A stretch of DNA of 64,000 bases from Propionimicrobium sp. PCR01-08-3. GTDB taxonomy: Bacteria; Actinomycetota; Actinomycetes; Propionibacteriales; Propionibacteriaceae. Position numbers and translations under genes: made by a program. The DNA lies in NCBI RefSeq assembly GCF_030286045.1, contig NZ_CP127390.1, positions 3,117,482 through 3,181,481 of the forward strand, written 5' to 3'. A model generated the notes under the pieces. It did no database searches, was not told the origin of the DNA, and was given only the letters and a program-made list of their open reading frames with translations. How positions within the stretch are numbered: the first letter of the stretch is position 1; every line of letters starts with the position of its first letter. Of this stretch, positions 44,129-52,803 are shown one piece after another.

Positions 44129-45394
44129 ATGTTGCAACTATTCGTCTCATCGGTTCAAAGTGCGCTACCGCTATGCCTGGCCATCGCCATCTTGCTGGCG
44201 AGCAGGGCGCATTCGCCCAGGGAACGCCGCACACTCGCGCGTATCACCTGGGCGGTTGCGCTCGTCGGGCTCGCGAGCGCGGCAGCCATCGCCTGGCTGC
44301 GGCTCAACTCGACGAAGATCGATGTGCCGACCTTCAACTCCATCGCCGGGCCGATCACCTTCGCAGCGGTCGTCGTCTTCCTGATCGCGGTCTGGATCTT
44401 CGGGGATCGCGACCTACACGACATCACTCAGACCAGCAAGCACCGCTTCCTCACCGTGACAGCGCTGGCCGCTCTGTTGGCCACCACGGTCTTCTACGGC
44501 TTCACGTACTTCTTCAATGTCAACGCGGTCACTCCCATGGGCTCCACCATCACCGAGACCGAGAGCCTGCTCAGGCTCGCCGGATACGCGCTGGGCACAC
44601 TGCTGGTGATCATCGCCTCCTGGGGCTATGTGGTCTCGGCCGCCCGGGTGCCCTGGTTCGTGCGCACAGCCATCACCTCGGTTGTTTTCCTCGCGATGAT
44701 CGGGCCGCGGATGGTGCTGCTCTACCAGCAATTCGCAACCCGCCGGATGGTGCCGAAATCCAGCCTGATCTTCGACTGGGTGCTGTGGATCCAGGCACAC
44801 GAGGCCACCACTCAACTGTGGCTGGCCATCCTGATCGCGGTGCCCGGCATCGTCGCGCTGTGGACGCATCCTCGCGGCACGACCGCGAACCCTGCTCAGG
44901 CCAGACTGCGCAGGGCCGGCCAGATCTCGCGCCGCAAATTCCTCACCCTTTCGGTCGTCGGCTCGGCTGTCTTCGTGGCGACACTGACCGAGGGCAAACG
45001 CCGCGCCGACTACGTGCCCGAGCTGTCGCCCATCGAGAAATCCGTGGTCGAGGGAGACTACGTCACGGTCTCCCGCGAGCTGGTCAGCGATGGCCATCTG
45101 CACCGGTTCGCCTACCAGGCGTCCGATAGCACCGAGGTGCGCTTCATCGTTATCAAGAAGAATGAGACCGCCTTCGGGACGGGCTTGGATGCATGCGAAA
45201 TCTGCGGTGATTCCGGCTATTACGAAGATAAGGGCAAGGTGATTTGTGCCCGGTGCGGTGTCATGATGAACATTTTGACCATCGGATTCGAAGGTGGTTG
45301 CAATCCCATTCCGATCGCTTACGAAGTGTCGGCCGACAAACTGAGTTTCTCGGTGGCCGAGCTCGAAAGCCACGCCTCGGTATTCAAGAAGTAG
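44129..45394 (+). CDS. Fe-S-containing membrane protein, DUF2318 family
   Basis: 421 residues from the ATG at 44129. About seven membrane helices fill residues 1-260, followed by another hydrophobic segment and a C-terminal soluble DUF2318 domain with conserved cysteines: DACEICGDSGYYEDKGKVICARCGVMMNILTIGFEGGCNPIP. The domain is thought to hold a metal or Fe-S site used for electron transfer in P19/FTR1 iron systems (Cj1660-type genes). The ribosome site is weak, and the start depends on the first hydrophobic segment. Confidence 0.88.
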   Translation: MLQLFVSSVQSALPLCLAIAILLASRAHSPRERRTLARITWAVALVGLASAAAIAWLRLNSTKIDVPTFNSIAGPITFAAVVVFLIAVWIFGDRDLHDITQTSKHRFLTVTALAALLATTVFYGFTYFFNVNAVTPMGSTITETESLLRLAGYALGTLLVIIASWGYVVSAARVPWFVRTAITSVVFLAMIGPRMVLLYQQFATRRMVPKSSLIFDWVLWIQAHEATTQLWLAILIAVPGIVALWTHPRGTTANPAQARLRRAGQISRRKFLTLSVVGSAVFVATLTEGKRRADYVPELSPIEKSVVEGDYVTVSRELVSDGHLHRFAYQASDSTEVRFIVIKKNETAFGTGLDACEICGDSGYYEDKGKVICARCGVMMNILTIGFEGGCNPIPIAYEVSADKLSFSVAELESHASVFKK

Positions 45395-45400
45395 GCCCAC

Positions 45401-46675
45401 ATGTTCTTTTGGAGAATGATCGGACGAGCTCTTCGCCGGCAATTGAGTAAGCGCCTGATGATCGCGCTCACTATTCTGCTTGGTTCGTCGCTGACCACAT
45501 CGATGTTCGCGGTCATGCTCGATGTCAGCGACAAGGTACAGGCCGAACTCGGCTCTTTCGGAGCGAATATCCAGGTTCTTCCGCAAGGGGCCTCGATCGT
45601 CTCGGATATGTACGATGTCGATACCTCTGCAAACGCCGGGGCATTGCGTGAAGACGAGCTGCCGAATCTCAAGACCATTTTCTGGGCGCACAACATCGAG
45701 GATTTCGCGCCCTTCCTGGACGTCGATGCCACCGCTGACGGTGCCGAGATTCCGGTCGTCGGCACCTGGTTTGACCAGACCATGACCACCCCGACAGGTG
45801 AAGAGGTCAACACCGGCATCGAGAATCTGCGGGACTGGTGGGAGGTCACCGGGTCGTGGCCTGAGCCGGGCAGCAGCGATCAGGTGATGGTCGGCAGCAG
45901 GCTCGCGTCCGAACACGGCTGGGCTCCTGGCGACCAGATCACCGTGTCAACCGAGGCCGGCGACACCGAGCTGACCGTCAGTGGGGTCTTCAGCTCCGGT
46001 TCGGACGAGGACAAGCAGCTTTTCGCGCCATTGGCGCTCGCCCAGCAGCTATCCGCTCGTCCGGGTGAGGTCGGACGCGTAGAGGTGCGCGCCATCACCA
46101 CCCCCGACAACGAACTGGCCGAGCGTGCGGCCCGCGACCCATCGACCTTGTCGATCAACGATTGGGAGACCTGGTACTGCACCGCCTATGTGAGCTCGAT
46201 CGCCTACCAGATCGAAGAGGCGATGAGCAACGCGGCGGCCAAGCCGGTGCGGCAGGTGGCCGACACCGAAGGCGTCATCTTGGGCAAGACCCAACTGATC
46301 ATGTCGGTTGTCGCGATCTTCGCGATGGTTGCCGCCGCTTTGGGCATCGCGAATCTGGTCACGGCCTCGGTGATGGAGCGGTCGAAGGAAGTCGGTTTGA
46401 TGAAAGCGCTCGGTGCCCGCAACAAATCGATCGTGCTGACAATCCTCACCGAGACGTTCATCGTGGCGTTGATCGGTGGGCTCGCCGGGTTCGGCGTGGG
46501 TATCGGATTGTCTCAACTGATCGGCCAACTGGTCTTCGGCTCGGCGATCACCATCCGGCCGATGGTTGCGCCGCTGATGGCACTGGTCATCTTGGCGACC
46601 GTGGTGATCGGATGCCTGCCCTCAATGAGATATCTGCTGAAGCTGCAGCCCGCCCAGGTGCTGCACGGGAGGTGA
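45401..46675 (+). CDS. FtsX/MacB-type ABC transporter permease 1
   Basis: 424 residues. The architecture is one N-terminal helix (about 20-42), a large extracytoplasmic MacB-PCD domain (about 45-290), and three helices in an FtsX domain at the C terminus (IMSVVAIFAMVAAALGIANLVTASVMERSKEVGLMKALGARNKSIV ...). The RSKEVGLMKALGA motif is the cytosolic coupling segment. Six bases follow the DUF2318 gene. With permease 2 and the ATPase it forms the ABC part of the P19 iron locus; such MacB-like units may move electrons or energy rather than iron itself. Confidence 0.92.
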   Translation: MFFWRMIGRALRRQLSKRLMIALTILLGSSLTTSMFAVMLDVSDKVQAELGSFGANIQVLPQGASIVSDMYDVDTSANAGALREDELPNLKTIFWAHNIEDFAPFLDVDATADGAEIPVVGTWFDQTMTTPTGEEVNTGIENLRDWWEVTGSWPEPGSSDQVMVGSRLASEHGWAPGDQITVSTEAGDTELTVSGVFSSGSDEDKQLFAPLALAQQLSARPGEVGRVEVRAITTPDNELAERAARDPSTLSINDWETWYCTAYVSSIAYQIEEAMSNAAAKPVRQVADTEGVILGKTQLIMSVVAIFAMVAAALGIANLVTASVMERSKEVGLMKALGARNKSIVLTILTETFIVALIGGLAGFGVGIGLSQLIGQLVFGSAITIRPMVAPLMALVILATVVIGCLPSMRYLLKLQPAQVLHGR

Positions 46676-46679
46676 TCGG

Positions 46680-47810
46680 ATGAACAGCCATCGCACGATG
46701 TACCTGCGGATGATCACCCAGTCGTTCTGGCACCGGCTGTCGAGGGTGATCATCGCGTCGCTGTCGATCGCCGTGGGTGCTGCAACCTTGTCGGGGCTCG
46801 GGCTGGTCGCCTACACCGTGCCCGCGCAGATGACCAAGGAATTGCGGTCCTACGGCGCCAACTTCGTGGTCACCCCTGACGGCTCGGATGGGCTGACCAA
46901 TGGACAGTTGGCTACGGCAGATGAACTCCTCGCTGGTGCTGCGCTGAACCGTGCGCCCTACCAGTACACGAATCTGCTGTACAACCAGCAGGCGTTGACC
47001 GTGATGGGCACCATGCCGGACGACGCTCTGGCCGTGCGTCCGTACTGGCAGGTGGACGGGGAGTTGCCCGCAGGTGCCGACCAGATACTGGTGGGCGAGA
47101 GTGTTGCCGAAACCTACCGGTTCGAGGTCGGGGAGCAGGTCGGCCTGACCGAGCCGACCACCGAGAACGGCACCGCCAAGCAGCTGACCGTCTCGGGCAT
47201 CTTGCGCACCGGAGGCGCCGAAGACGATCTGATCGTGATGAATCTGGATACTCTTGCCGAATTCACCGGCGGAACAGGCGAATTCAACATCATCGAATAT
47301 TCGATCGACGGCGATCAGGCGAAGCTGAATGCTCTGGTGGGCAATATCAATGATTCCGATTCGGGCATGGAAGCCGAAGTCGTGCGCAGGATCAGCCAGA
47401 CCGAGACCGGCATCGCCCAGACCCTGCAAACACTGATCTGGATTGTCAGCGTCATTATCTGCCTTCTGACGCTGATCGCGATTACGGCGACGTTGAATGC
47501 GGTGGTTTCTGAACGCGCCCGTGAGATCGGATTGAAAAAGGCGCTCGGAGCGGTGCCGAGAGACATCATGGGCGAATTCATCGGTGAGTCGATATTGCTG
47601 GGATTGTTCGGCGGTGCCATGGGTGTGGCGGCAGGCATTTGGATCGCCAATTTCGTTTCGATGAAGGCATTCGCCATTCAATTGGACGTCAACTGGTGGG
47701 TTGTGCCGATCACCTTGGTCTTCTCGGTGATCATCGCGCTGGTGGGCAGCTTGCTGCCGGCCCGCCGGATTTCACGAATCAACCCCGTCGATGTGTTAGG
47801 TGGAGAATAA
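46680..47810 (+). CDS. FtsX/MacB-type ABC transporter permease 2
   Basis: 376 residues, same layout as permease 1: N-terminal helix (SRVIIASLSIAVGAATLSGLGLVA), extracytoplasmic domain, and a C-terminal three-helix FtsX domain with the coupling motif RAREIGLKKALGAVPRDIMGEFIGESI. GGAGG lies six bases before the ATG. It presumably pairs with permease 1 as a heterodimer and is energised by the ATPase encoded two bases downstream. Confidence 0.92.
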   Translation: MNSHRTMYLRMITQSFWHRLSRVIIASLSIAVGAATLSGLGLVAYTVPAQMTKELRSYGANFVVTPDGSDGLTNGQLATADELLAGAALNRAPYQYTNLLYNQQALTVMGTMPDDALAVRPYWQVDGELPAGADQILVGESVAETYRFEVGEQVGLTEPTTENGTAKQLTVSGILRTGGAEDDLIVMNLDTLAEFTGGTGEFNIIEYSIDGDQAKLNALVGNINDSDSGMEAEVVRRISQTETGIAQTLQTLIWIVSVIICLLTLIAITATLNAVVSERAREIGLKKALGAVPRDIMGEFIGESILLGLFGGAMGVAAGIWIANFVSMKAFAIQLDVNWWVVPITLVFSVIIALVGSLLPARRISRINPVDVLGGE

Positions 47811-47812
47811 CA

Positions 47813-48565
47813 ATGACCCAGACCGCGACCGCACAGGCCAATTCAGGGCCTGGCGAAAAGATCATCTACTCGGTGCAAGGAGTCAGCCGCCGTTACGGCG
47901 ATTTGGCCGCTCTCGACAATGTCAGCCTCGATATCCGCGCCGGTGAGTGGCTGTCGATCGTCGGGCCGTCCGGTTCGGGCAAATCCACACTGATGAACAT
48001 CCTCGGCTGCATGGATAGCCCGACCGACGGCATCGTCCTGCTCGAAGGTGACCGGCTCGACAAGATGGGCGAGCCAGAACTGGCGAACGTCAGGCGTAAC
48101 AAGATCGGGCTGGTCTTTCAGCAGTTCCATCTCGTCCAGCACCTGACCGCCGTCGAGAACGTGATGCTCGCTCAGTACTACCACTCGCTGCCGGACGAGC
48201 AGGAGGCGCTGGATGCGCTAAAGCGGGTCGGCATGGCCGATCGCGCCACTCACCTGCCACGAGAACTGTCGGGGGGCGAGCAGCAGCGCGTCTGCGTCGC
48301 CCGGGCGCTGATCAACCATCCGGACGTGATCTTGGCCGATGAGCCGACCGGAAACCTGGACGAGGCCAACGAGCAGATCGTCATCGATTTCTTCCACCAG
48401 CTCCACGAGGCGGGGACGACGCTGATCGTGGTCACCCACGATGCCGAGGTGGCTGCGCAAGGCCAGCGCCAGATCATTCTCGAGCATGGACGCATCGCCC
48501 GCGAGGTGACCGATGTGGCGAGCACACCCACCAAAGGAAAGCCGGTGACCAGCCATGATGCATGA
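47813..48565 (+). CDS. MacB/LolD-type ABC transporter ATPase
   Basis: 250 residues from the ATG at 47813. It has all ABC motifs: Walker A GPSGSGKST, Q-loop LVFQQFHLVQ, signature LSGGEQQRVCVARAL, Walker B VILADEPTGNLD and H-loop VVTHD. The type matches ATPases that drive MacB/FtsX permeases. It overlaps the FMN-binding lipoprotein gene by eleven bases, keeping the operon continuous. Confidence 0.95.
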   Translation: MTQTATAQANSGPGEKIIYSVQGVSRRYGDLAALDNVSLDIRAGEWLSIVGPSGSGKSTLMNILGCMDSPTDGIVLLEGDRLDKMGEPELANVRRNKIGLVFQQFHLVQHLTAVENVMLAQYYHSLPDEQEALDALKRVGMADRATHLPRELSGGEQQRVCVARALINHPDVILADEPTGNLDEANEQIVIDFFHQLHEAGTTLIVVTHDAEVAAQGQRQIILEHGRIAREVTDVASTPTKGKPVTSHDA

Positions 48566-49106
48566 GCGCGAGACCACGGCATCCGAGGCCATTAGCGAAT
48601 CGACAGGCGGTCGTGGCCGCCGTCGCTCACTTGAACTAATAAGCTCGCGTTCTGCGGCCTACGCTCGCCCTGCCAAGATGGGGCTGGCACTCGCCGGGCT
48701 GATCGGGACGATCGTGTTGAGCGGCTGCGGCGGCGGAACATCCCCTGCGGCGAACACGCTGCCCGACGGCGACTACTCCGGGCAAACCGAGGCCGAATCC
48801 GACGGCTCCTACGGCGTGGTGAACTTCACCGTGTCGAGCGGCGCGGTGAGCGCGGCCAGCTTCGTCGTCTACGACGCCGACGGCACCGCGCATGACGAGA
48901 ACTACGGTCTCGGATCTGACGGCACTCCGGCCGACGAGCAGTTCTATCAGCGCGCCCAGAACGCCATCGCTGCCGAAAAGAACTACGTGAGCGAGTTTGA
49001 GGAGACCGGCGACCAGGAGCAGGTGGAGTCGATCGCCGGAGCATCGTTGTCGTACCGGCTGTTCCGCGCCGCCATCGATGACGCCATCGCCAATGCGGAC
49101 GCTTAG
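48555..49106 (+). CDS. FMN-binding-domain lipoprotein
   Basis: 183 residues. A hydrophobic segment LALAGLIGTIVLSGC ends in a lipobox cysteine (C58); the 40-residue N-terminal arm before it is unusually long and a later start is possible. The remainder matches the small FMN-binding domain: DGDYSGQTEAESDGSYGVVNFTVSSG...AEKNYVSEFEETGDQEQVESIAGASLSYRLFRAAIDDAI. ESIAGASLS takes the place of the usual D-x-(S/T)GA(T/S)-x-S/T flavinylation motif, with S164 as the likely FMN acceptor. apbE follows, so covalent flavinylation is expected. Confidence 0.82.
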   Translation: MMHERETTASEAISESTGGRGRRRSLELISSRSAAYARPAKMGLALAGLIGTIVLSGCGGGTSPAANTLPDGDYSGQTEAESDGSYGVVNFTVSSGAVSAASFVVYDADGTAHDENYGLGSDGTPADEQFYQRAQNAIAAEKNYVSEFEETGDQEQVESIAGASLSYRLFRAAIDDAIANADA

Positions 49107-49171
49107 AGACCGCGCGGATAGGCAAGTCTGTTGCGGTCATCCCGGAATCCGTGTTGGCCGAGACTGGTTCC

Positions 49172-49233
49172 CGCGCCCCAAATCTGCAGCCGCGCCCGAG
49201 ATACCTGGCGCGGGAGTAGATTTCGGCCGCGGC
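49172..49233. repeat. nested palindromic repeat, copy 2
   Basis: Outer arms CGCGCCCCAAATCT / AGATTTCGGCCGCG (12 of 14 pair) surround perfect inner arms CCGCGCC and GGCGCGG. It is related to 33752-33812. It lies between the FMN lipoprotein gene and apbE inside the operon. Confidence 0.65.
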
Positions 49234-49309
49234 TGGCCACCAGGTGATGCCCTGATGTCTCTAGCAGGTCGCGTCGCCGCAGATGGCCGCCGTCTCCGCC
49301 TGGGCCACC

Positions 49310-50521
49310 ATGTCTAGCCGGCCGGGCGCGTCCTTCACATTTCGGACGATGGGCACTCTCGGGTATGCGTCCTGGTCACCGCCCGGGCTGGACATCGGGC
49401 ATCTGCTGGCGGCCCGCGCCGACGAGATCGAGCACAAGCTGACCAGGTTCCGGGACGACTCGGAGATCTCGCGGCTGGCTTCTCACAGCAAGCCGCCGCC
49501 TCTGCCCGCACCAGACCCGAGTTCGCCATCATGCACTGCACCGGATAGCCGGGATCCTTCGTCCGGCAACTGGTGCTCGGTCTCCGAAGACACCGCCACT
49601 GTGCTGCGCGCCGCGTCCCGGCTGCAGACAGAAACGGACGGTTGGTTCAATCCGCTGCTCGGCGATCAGGTGCGTGCGTGGGAGCAGTTGGCCACAGGCT
49701 TTCTGGCCGCGGTACCTGATGCGTGCCCGGCCGATGGCCGTATCGAAGTCCACGGCAATTTGGCGCGGGTGGCCGGAGGGTTCTCCGATAGCCATCCGGC
49801 CGACGAGCATGGGTCTCGCATCGATCAAGCAGCTCAAGGAAAATCGGTGGCAAGAGGCCCTGCCCGAATCCTTAATGGAGGGGTCGCAGGTGGCCGACGT
49901 CAAAAGCCGATGGTTGCCGCGATGCCGCGGCAGGCGTCCAAATCGGCGGAAGGCGGTGATGCAGGCGGCACGTCCTCAAGATCGACAGGATTCTCCATCG
50001 ACCTCGGTGCGATCGCCAAAGGGTACGCGGCCGACCAGCTACGCGATCTGGCAGTGTCGCTCGGCGCCACCGATGTGCTGATCTCGCTGGGCGGTTCCTC
50101 CATGGCGATAGCCGGTACACCGGCGAAGGTTGGACTGGCGAGCCCCTGGCAAGGCTGGGAGAACTTCGGAACGCTTGAGCTGACGTCCGGATCGCTCTCG
50201 GTTTCGGCAGATCCGGGCAGCCGTATCCGCGCCGGACGCCAGCGCAGTCACCTGCTCGACCCGGCAATAGGCTCGCCCGCAGTGACGGATCTGGCCGGCG
50301 TGGTGGTGTGCGGCGCTGATGGGATGGCCTGCGAGGCATACTCGTCCGCCTATCTGGCCATGGGACTGGACGCTGCACTGCTGCTCGATCAGGCGCATCC
50401 GGAGTTCGACACGATCTTCATGACCCTTGATGGACGCGTCCTTGCCAGTCCGCGCCTTCTCCTCAAGGCGAGCTCGGGCGTCCAGGAGTGGCTGAAGGCC
50501 CAGCGGAAAGCTGCATACTGA
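49310..50521 (+). CDS. apbE: FAD:protein FMN transferase (ApbE)
   Basis: About 403 residues from the ATG at 49310 (49283 is an alternative; neither has a good ribosome site). The family begins at FRTMGTLGYASW and has RFRDDSEISRLA, the flavin-binding FSIDLGAIAKGYAADQL, LISLGGSSMAI and HLLDPAIGSP. ApbE moves FMN from FAD onto a Ser/Thr of target proteins in a Mg-dependent reaction; the likely target is the lipoprotein encoded just before. There is a poorly conserved, glycine- and charge-rich insert of roughly 60 residues before FSIDLGAIAKGY, longer than in typical members. Confidence 0.87.
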   Translation: MSSRPGASFTFRTMGTLGYASWSPPGLDIGHLLAARADEIEHKLTRFRDDSEISRLASHSKPPPLPAPDPSSPSCTAPDSRDPSSGNWCSVSEDTATVLRAASRLQTETDGWFNPLLGDQVRAWEQLATGFLAAVPDACPADGRIEVHGNLARVAGGFSDSHPADEHGSRIDQAAQGKSVARGPARILNGGVAGGRRQKPMVAAMPRQASKSAEGGDAGGTSSRSTGFSIDLGAIAKGYAADQLRDLAVSLGATDVLISLGGSSMAIAGTPAKVGLASPWQGWENFGTLELTSGSLSVSADPGSRIRAGRQRSHLLDPAIGSPAVTDLAGVVVCGADGMACEAYSSAYLAMGLDAALLLDQAHPEFDTIFMTLDGRVLASPRLLLKASSGVQEWLKAQRKAAY

Positions 50522-50941
50522 CCGGAGCGACGAACCGGCCAACCCCCAGAAACGAAGTAGCTGCGACGACATTGAGATGAGGGCCCGGCGTGGCTGGGCC
50601 GACCCCCAGAAACCAAGTAGCTGCTCTTGCGCGCCCGGAGCCGTCGGCGGCCGGCGGAGAAGGGCGCCGGGCAGGTTGAGGTGCCCCTTCCCGCCCGGAG
50701 TCACCGACGTCCTCAAGCCCGAATCCATTAAGGCTTGGCCGAGTTCCGTGCTTTGATGGATGAAAGCGAATGAGGCAAGAGACCGTGCGGGGGATTGACC
50801 ACGGTGGCCGATCTATCCGCCCGATCTCCAAGCGAAAAGGGACGAATGCCCTTATCGCGTCCCAATTGATCTGGCGAACCTAGCTGGGGCACGGGACGTG
50901 ATTTCGTCCGCCTCGACGCGCGGAACTTGAGAGGAGCAACG
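50522..50941. other. intergenic region with a direct repeat before the PepSY lipoprotein gene
   Basis: No gene is seen. A 28-base sequence GGCC-x-ACCCCCAGAAAC-x-AAGTAGCTGC occurs at 50537-50564 and again at 50597-50624, exactly 60 bases apart, with two differences. GAGAGGAGC at 50930-50938 is the ribosome site of the next gene. Confidence 0.7.
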
Positions 50942-51601
50942 ATGGATATGGCTGACGCACGCGGATGGCGACAGGCACGAACAGCAGCGATCGTGGCGGC
51001 GGTGCTTGCGCTCGGCCTGGCGGGCTGCAGCAGCGATGGTTCGGACCGAACCTCACCGAGCACCGAGATGAGCGCCTCGGACGCATCCGGCGCAAACACC
51101 CCGTCCGACCAGACCTCCATGCCTGCCCCTGAAATGGACGCCTCGATCACCCAGGCAGACGCCGATCTGCGCGAGGTCACCTTCGCCGTCGCGCCCGAGG
51201 ACGCCGTGCAGATCGCCACCGAGCAGGCCGGCGCGGATCAGATCGTGCATCAGATCGAGATCGACTACTCCGAATCCAGAGGAATCTGGGAGTGGGATAT
51301 TCAGATTCTGGTCGATGGCGTCGATCACGAGGTGGAGATCAACGCCGACTCGGCGGAGGTCGTGAACCACGAGCAGGAGCAGACGAGCGATCAGGAGCAG
51401 CAGGTCGACCTCAATACTCCTATGACGCTGCAACAGGCACAGGACCTCGCCACCGCGGAGGTCGACGGACCGATCAGCGGCTGGAAGCTCGAATGGGACG
51501 ACGGAATGACGACCTATGAGTTCGACATCGGCGCAGACAACGGCCGCGAGGTCGAAGTGAGCGTGAATGTGGAGACCGGAGCGGTCGTCGTCGAGGGATG
51601 A
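50942..51601 (+). CDS. lipoprotein with two PepSY-like domains
   Basis: 219 residues from the ATG at 50942. A signal segment AAIVAAVLALGLAGC has the lipobox cysteine at C29, then a Ser/Thr-rich linker. Two PepSY-like repeats follow: LREVTFAVAPEDAVQIATEQAG...YSESRGIWEWDIQILVDGVDHEVEINADSAEVV and MTLQQAQDLATAEVDGPISGWKLEWDDGMTTYEFDIG...VEVSVNVETGAVVVEG. PepSY domains are small secreted beta/alpha modules, often linked to proteases or redox proteins. It lies after the iron operon but has its own gap, so a shared role is only possible. Confidence 0.82.
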   Translation: MDMADARGWRQARTAAIVAAVLALGLAGCSSDGSDRTSPSTEMSASDASGANTPSDQTSMPAPEMDASITQADADLREVTFAVAPEDAVQIATEQAGADQIVHQIEIDYSESRGIWEWDIQILVDGVDHEVEINADSAEVVNHEQEQTSDQEQQVDLNTPMTLQQAQDLATAEVDGPISGWKLEWDDGMTTYEFDIGADNGREVEVSVNVETGAVVVEG

Positions 51602-51631
51602 TTCGCCCAGCGGCAAGCTGGACACGTGAAA

Positions 51632-51665
51632 CCGCCCGGATCAGCTGATCTGCTGATCCGGGCGG
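51632..51665. terminator. strong bidirectional terminator between the PepSY and whiB-like genes
   Basis: Perfect 14-base arms CCGCCCGGATCAGC (51632-51645) and GCTGATCCGGGCGG (51652-51665) with a six-base loop TGATCT, between two convergent genes. No T-run, which is common for actinobacterial terminators. Confidence 0.75.
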
Positions 51666-51736
51666 CGAATGATTGGCTGTACGATCGGGTGGTCGGCCGG
51701 TGTGAAGCGCCCTATCCGTCACGTGCGCGGTGTCCG

Positions 51737-52309
51737 TCAGGCCGCCTTGCGCACGGGCTGCTGGGCGCGTCCGCGAGCGACGACCATCCGGTAAGCGTCG
51801 AGGACCTGTTCGACGCTCGGCGGGACGACGCTGACCTTGGGGCGTCCGACCTGCTCACCGCGACGGGCCTTGCGCAGGTGGCGCTTCACGGTCGAAAGCG
51901 AGCAGCCGAGCTGCTGAGCGATGGATTCGAGTGATGCGGTGGGGTCTGAGCGGCGCAACCGCAAGACCTCGTCGTGATCGATCTGGTGCGTGGAGCTGGC
52001 GCCGGCGAAGCTGTCGAGGTTCTCCGGCTCGACGTGGATGCCCAAGATTTTGCGCATTTCCTGACGCTGCCGAGCCGTGGTGCCGGCGCAGAAACCGGCG
52101 ACATCATACTGGACGACGGCGCGGTAGAGACAGTTGATCATCAGCGGGCAATCGAGGCAGAGGCTCTCGGCTCGGTTCAGCAGAATCTGCTGACGGCGGC
52201 GATCTGTGGTGGTCTGAACCGTTGCCGGCTCCTCCAGCAGCGTGTCCTGGAACACGTCATCGTTCTCGACGCAAGCAAGCAGGTCGTCGGTAATAGTCAT
52301 GGTCGTCAT
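51737..52309 (-). CDS. WhiB-like Fe-S protein with C-terminal helix-turn-helix
   Basis: 190 residues from the ATG at 52309 with AAGGAG eight bases upstream. The four cluster cysteines of the Wbl family are present: C13, then C51, C54 and C60 in LCLDCPLMINC. The usual G(V/I)WGG turn is replaced by AGFCAGTT. Unlike ordinary Wbl proteins of 80-130 residues, there is an extra C-terminal part with a sigma-4/homeodomain-like helix-turn-helix (LESIAQQLGCSLSTVKRHLRKARRG, about 123-147), a basic GRPKVSVVPP segment and a basic tail. It is probably an Fe-S-responsive DNA-binding regulator. Wbl proteins are confined to Actinomycetota and their phages. Confidence 0.85.
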   Translation of the reverse strand: MTTMTITDDLLACVENDDVFQDTLLEEPATVQTTTDRRRQQILLNRAESLCLDCPLMINCLYRAVVQYDVAGFCAGTTARQRQEMRKILGIHVEPENLDSFAGASSTHQIDHDEVLRLRRSDPTASLESIAQQLGCSLSTVKRHLRKARRGEQVGRPKVSVVPPSVEQVLDAYRMVVARGRAQQPVRKAA

Positions 52310-52803
52310 CTCTGTCTCCTTCTTCATCGCACCGGAGTGTTCACCGGCGGTTTCGCGATGTATCTAGAGTTTCAGCGATGACTATCTTGTCGATAGCGTC
52401 TGACTACTGGTTTCAGGGGTAAGGCTAAGTACACGCCATGCGCTAGGTATGAGTACTCAGTGGTGAGTAGCACAGCAGAAGGGACGCTCATGCGAGCCTC
52501 CTAGGGGTAAACCCTAACCGGAGTGAGGGTCAGGGGCAGTGAGCTCGCTTTGGCCTGGGCAAGGTGTTCGTCGGCATCTCCGTCCGCGGATCATCTGGCT
52601 TTGGCACCTGTCTTGGGTGGTCCGGCAACACAACCGGCCGGTTCAGGACCTGCAGCAAGATCAGGCCGTCATCGACCTCTATGGCCACGGCGACGTCAAC
52701 ACGACCGGCCAACTCAGAACCCTGCGGCGGGGCTCTCAATCACGTGAAATACCGGCTGTCGGTGCTAGCCAGAGGCGGCTAGCGCGGTGGCGTGCGCCAC
52801 GAG
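52310..52803. other. intergenic region upstream of the whiB-like gene and downstream of the sirtuin gene
   Basis: I find no convincing gene in this 494-base stretch; short frames have no recognisable product. AGGGGTAAACCCTAA near 52503-52517 is a small inverted repeat. The left part should hold the whiB promoter. Confidence 0.45.

Noticed and set aside
52530-52747. Short frames between the whiB-like and sirtuin genes
   Set aside because: No recognisable protein, no ribosome site and overlapping frames on both strands.
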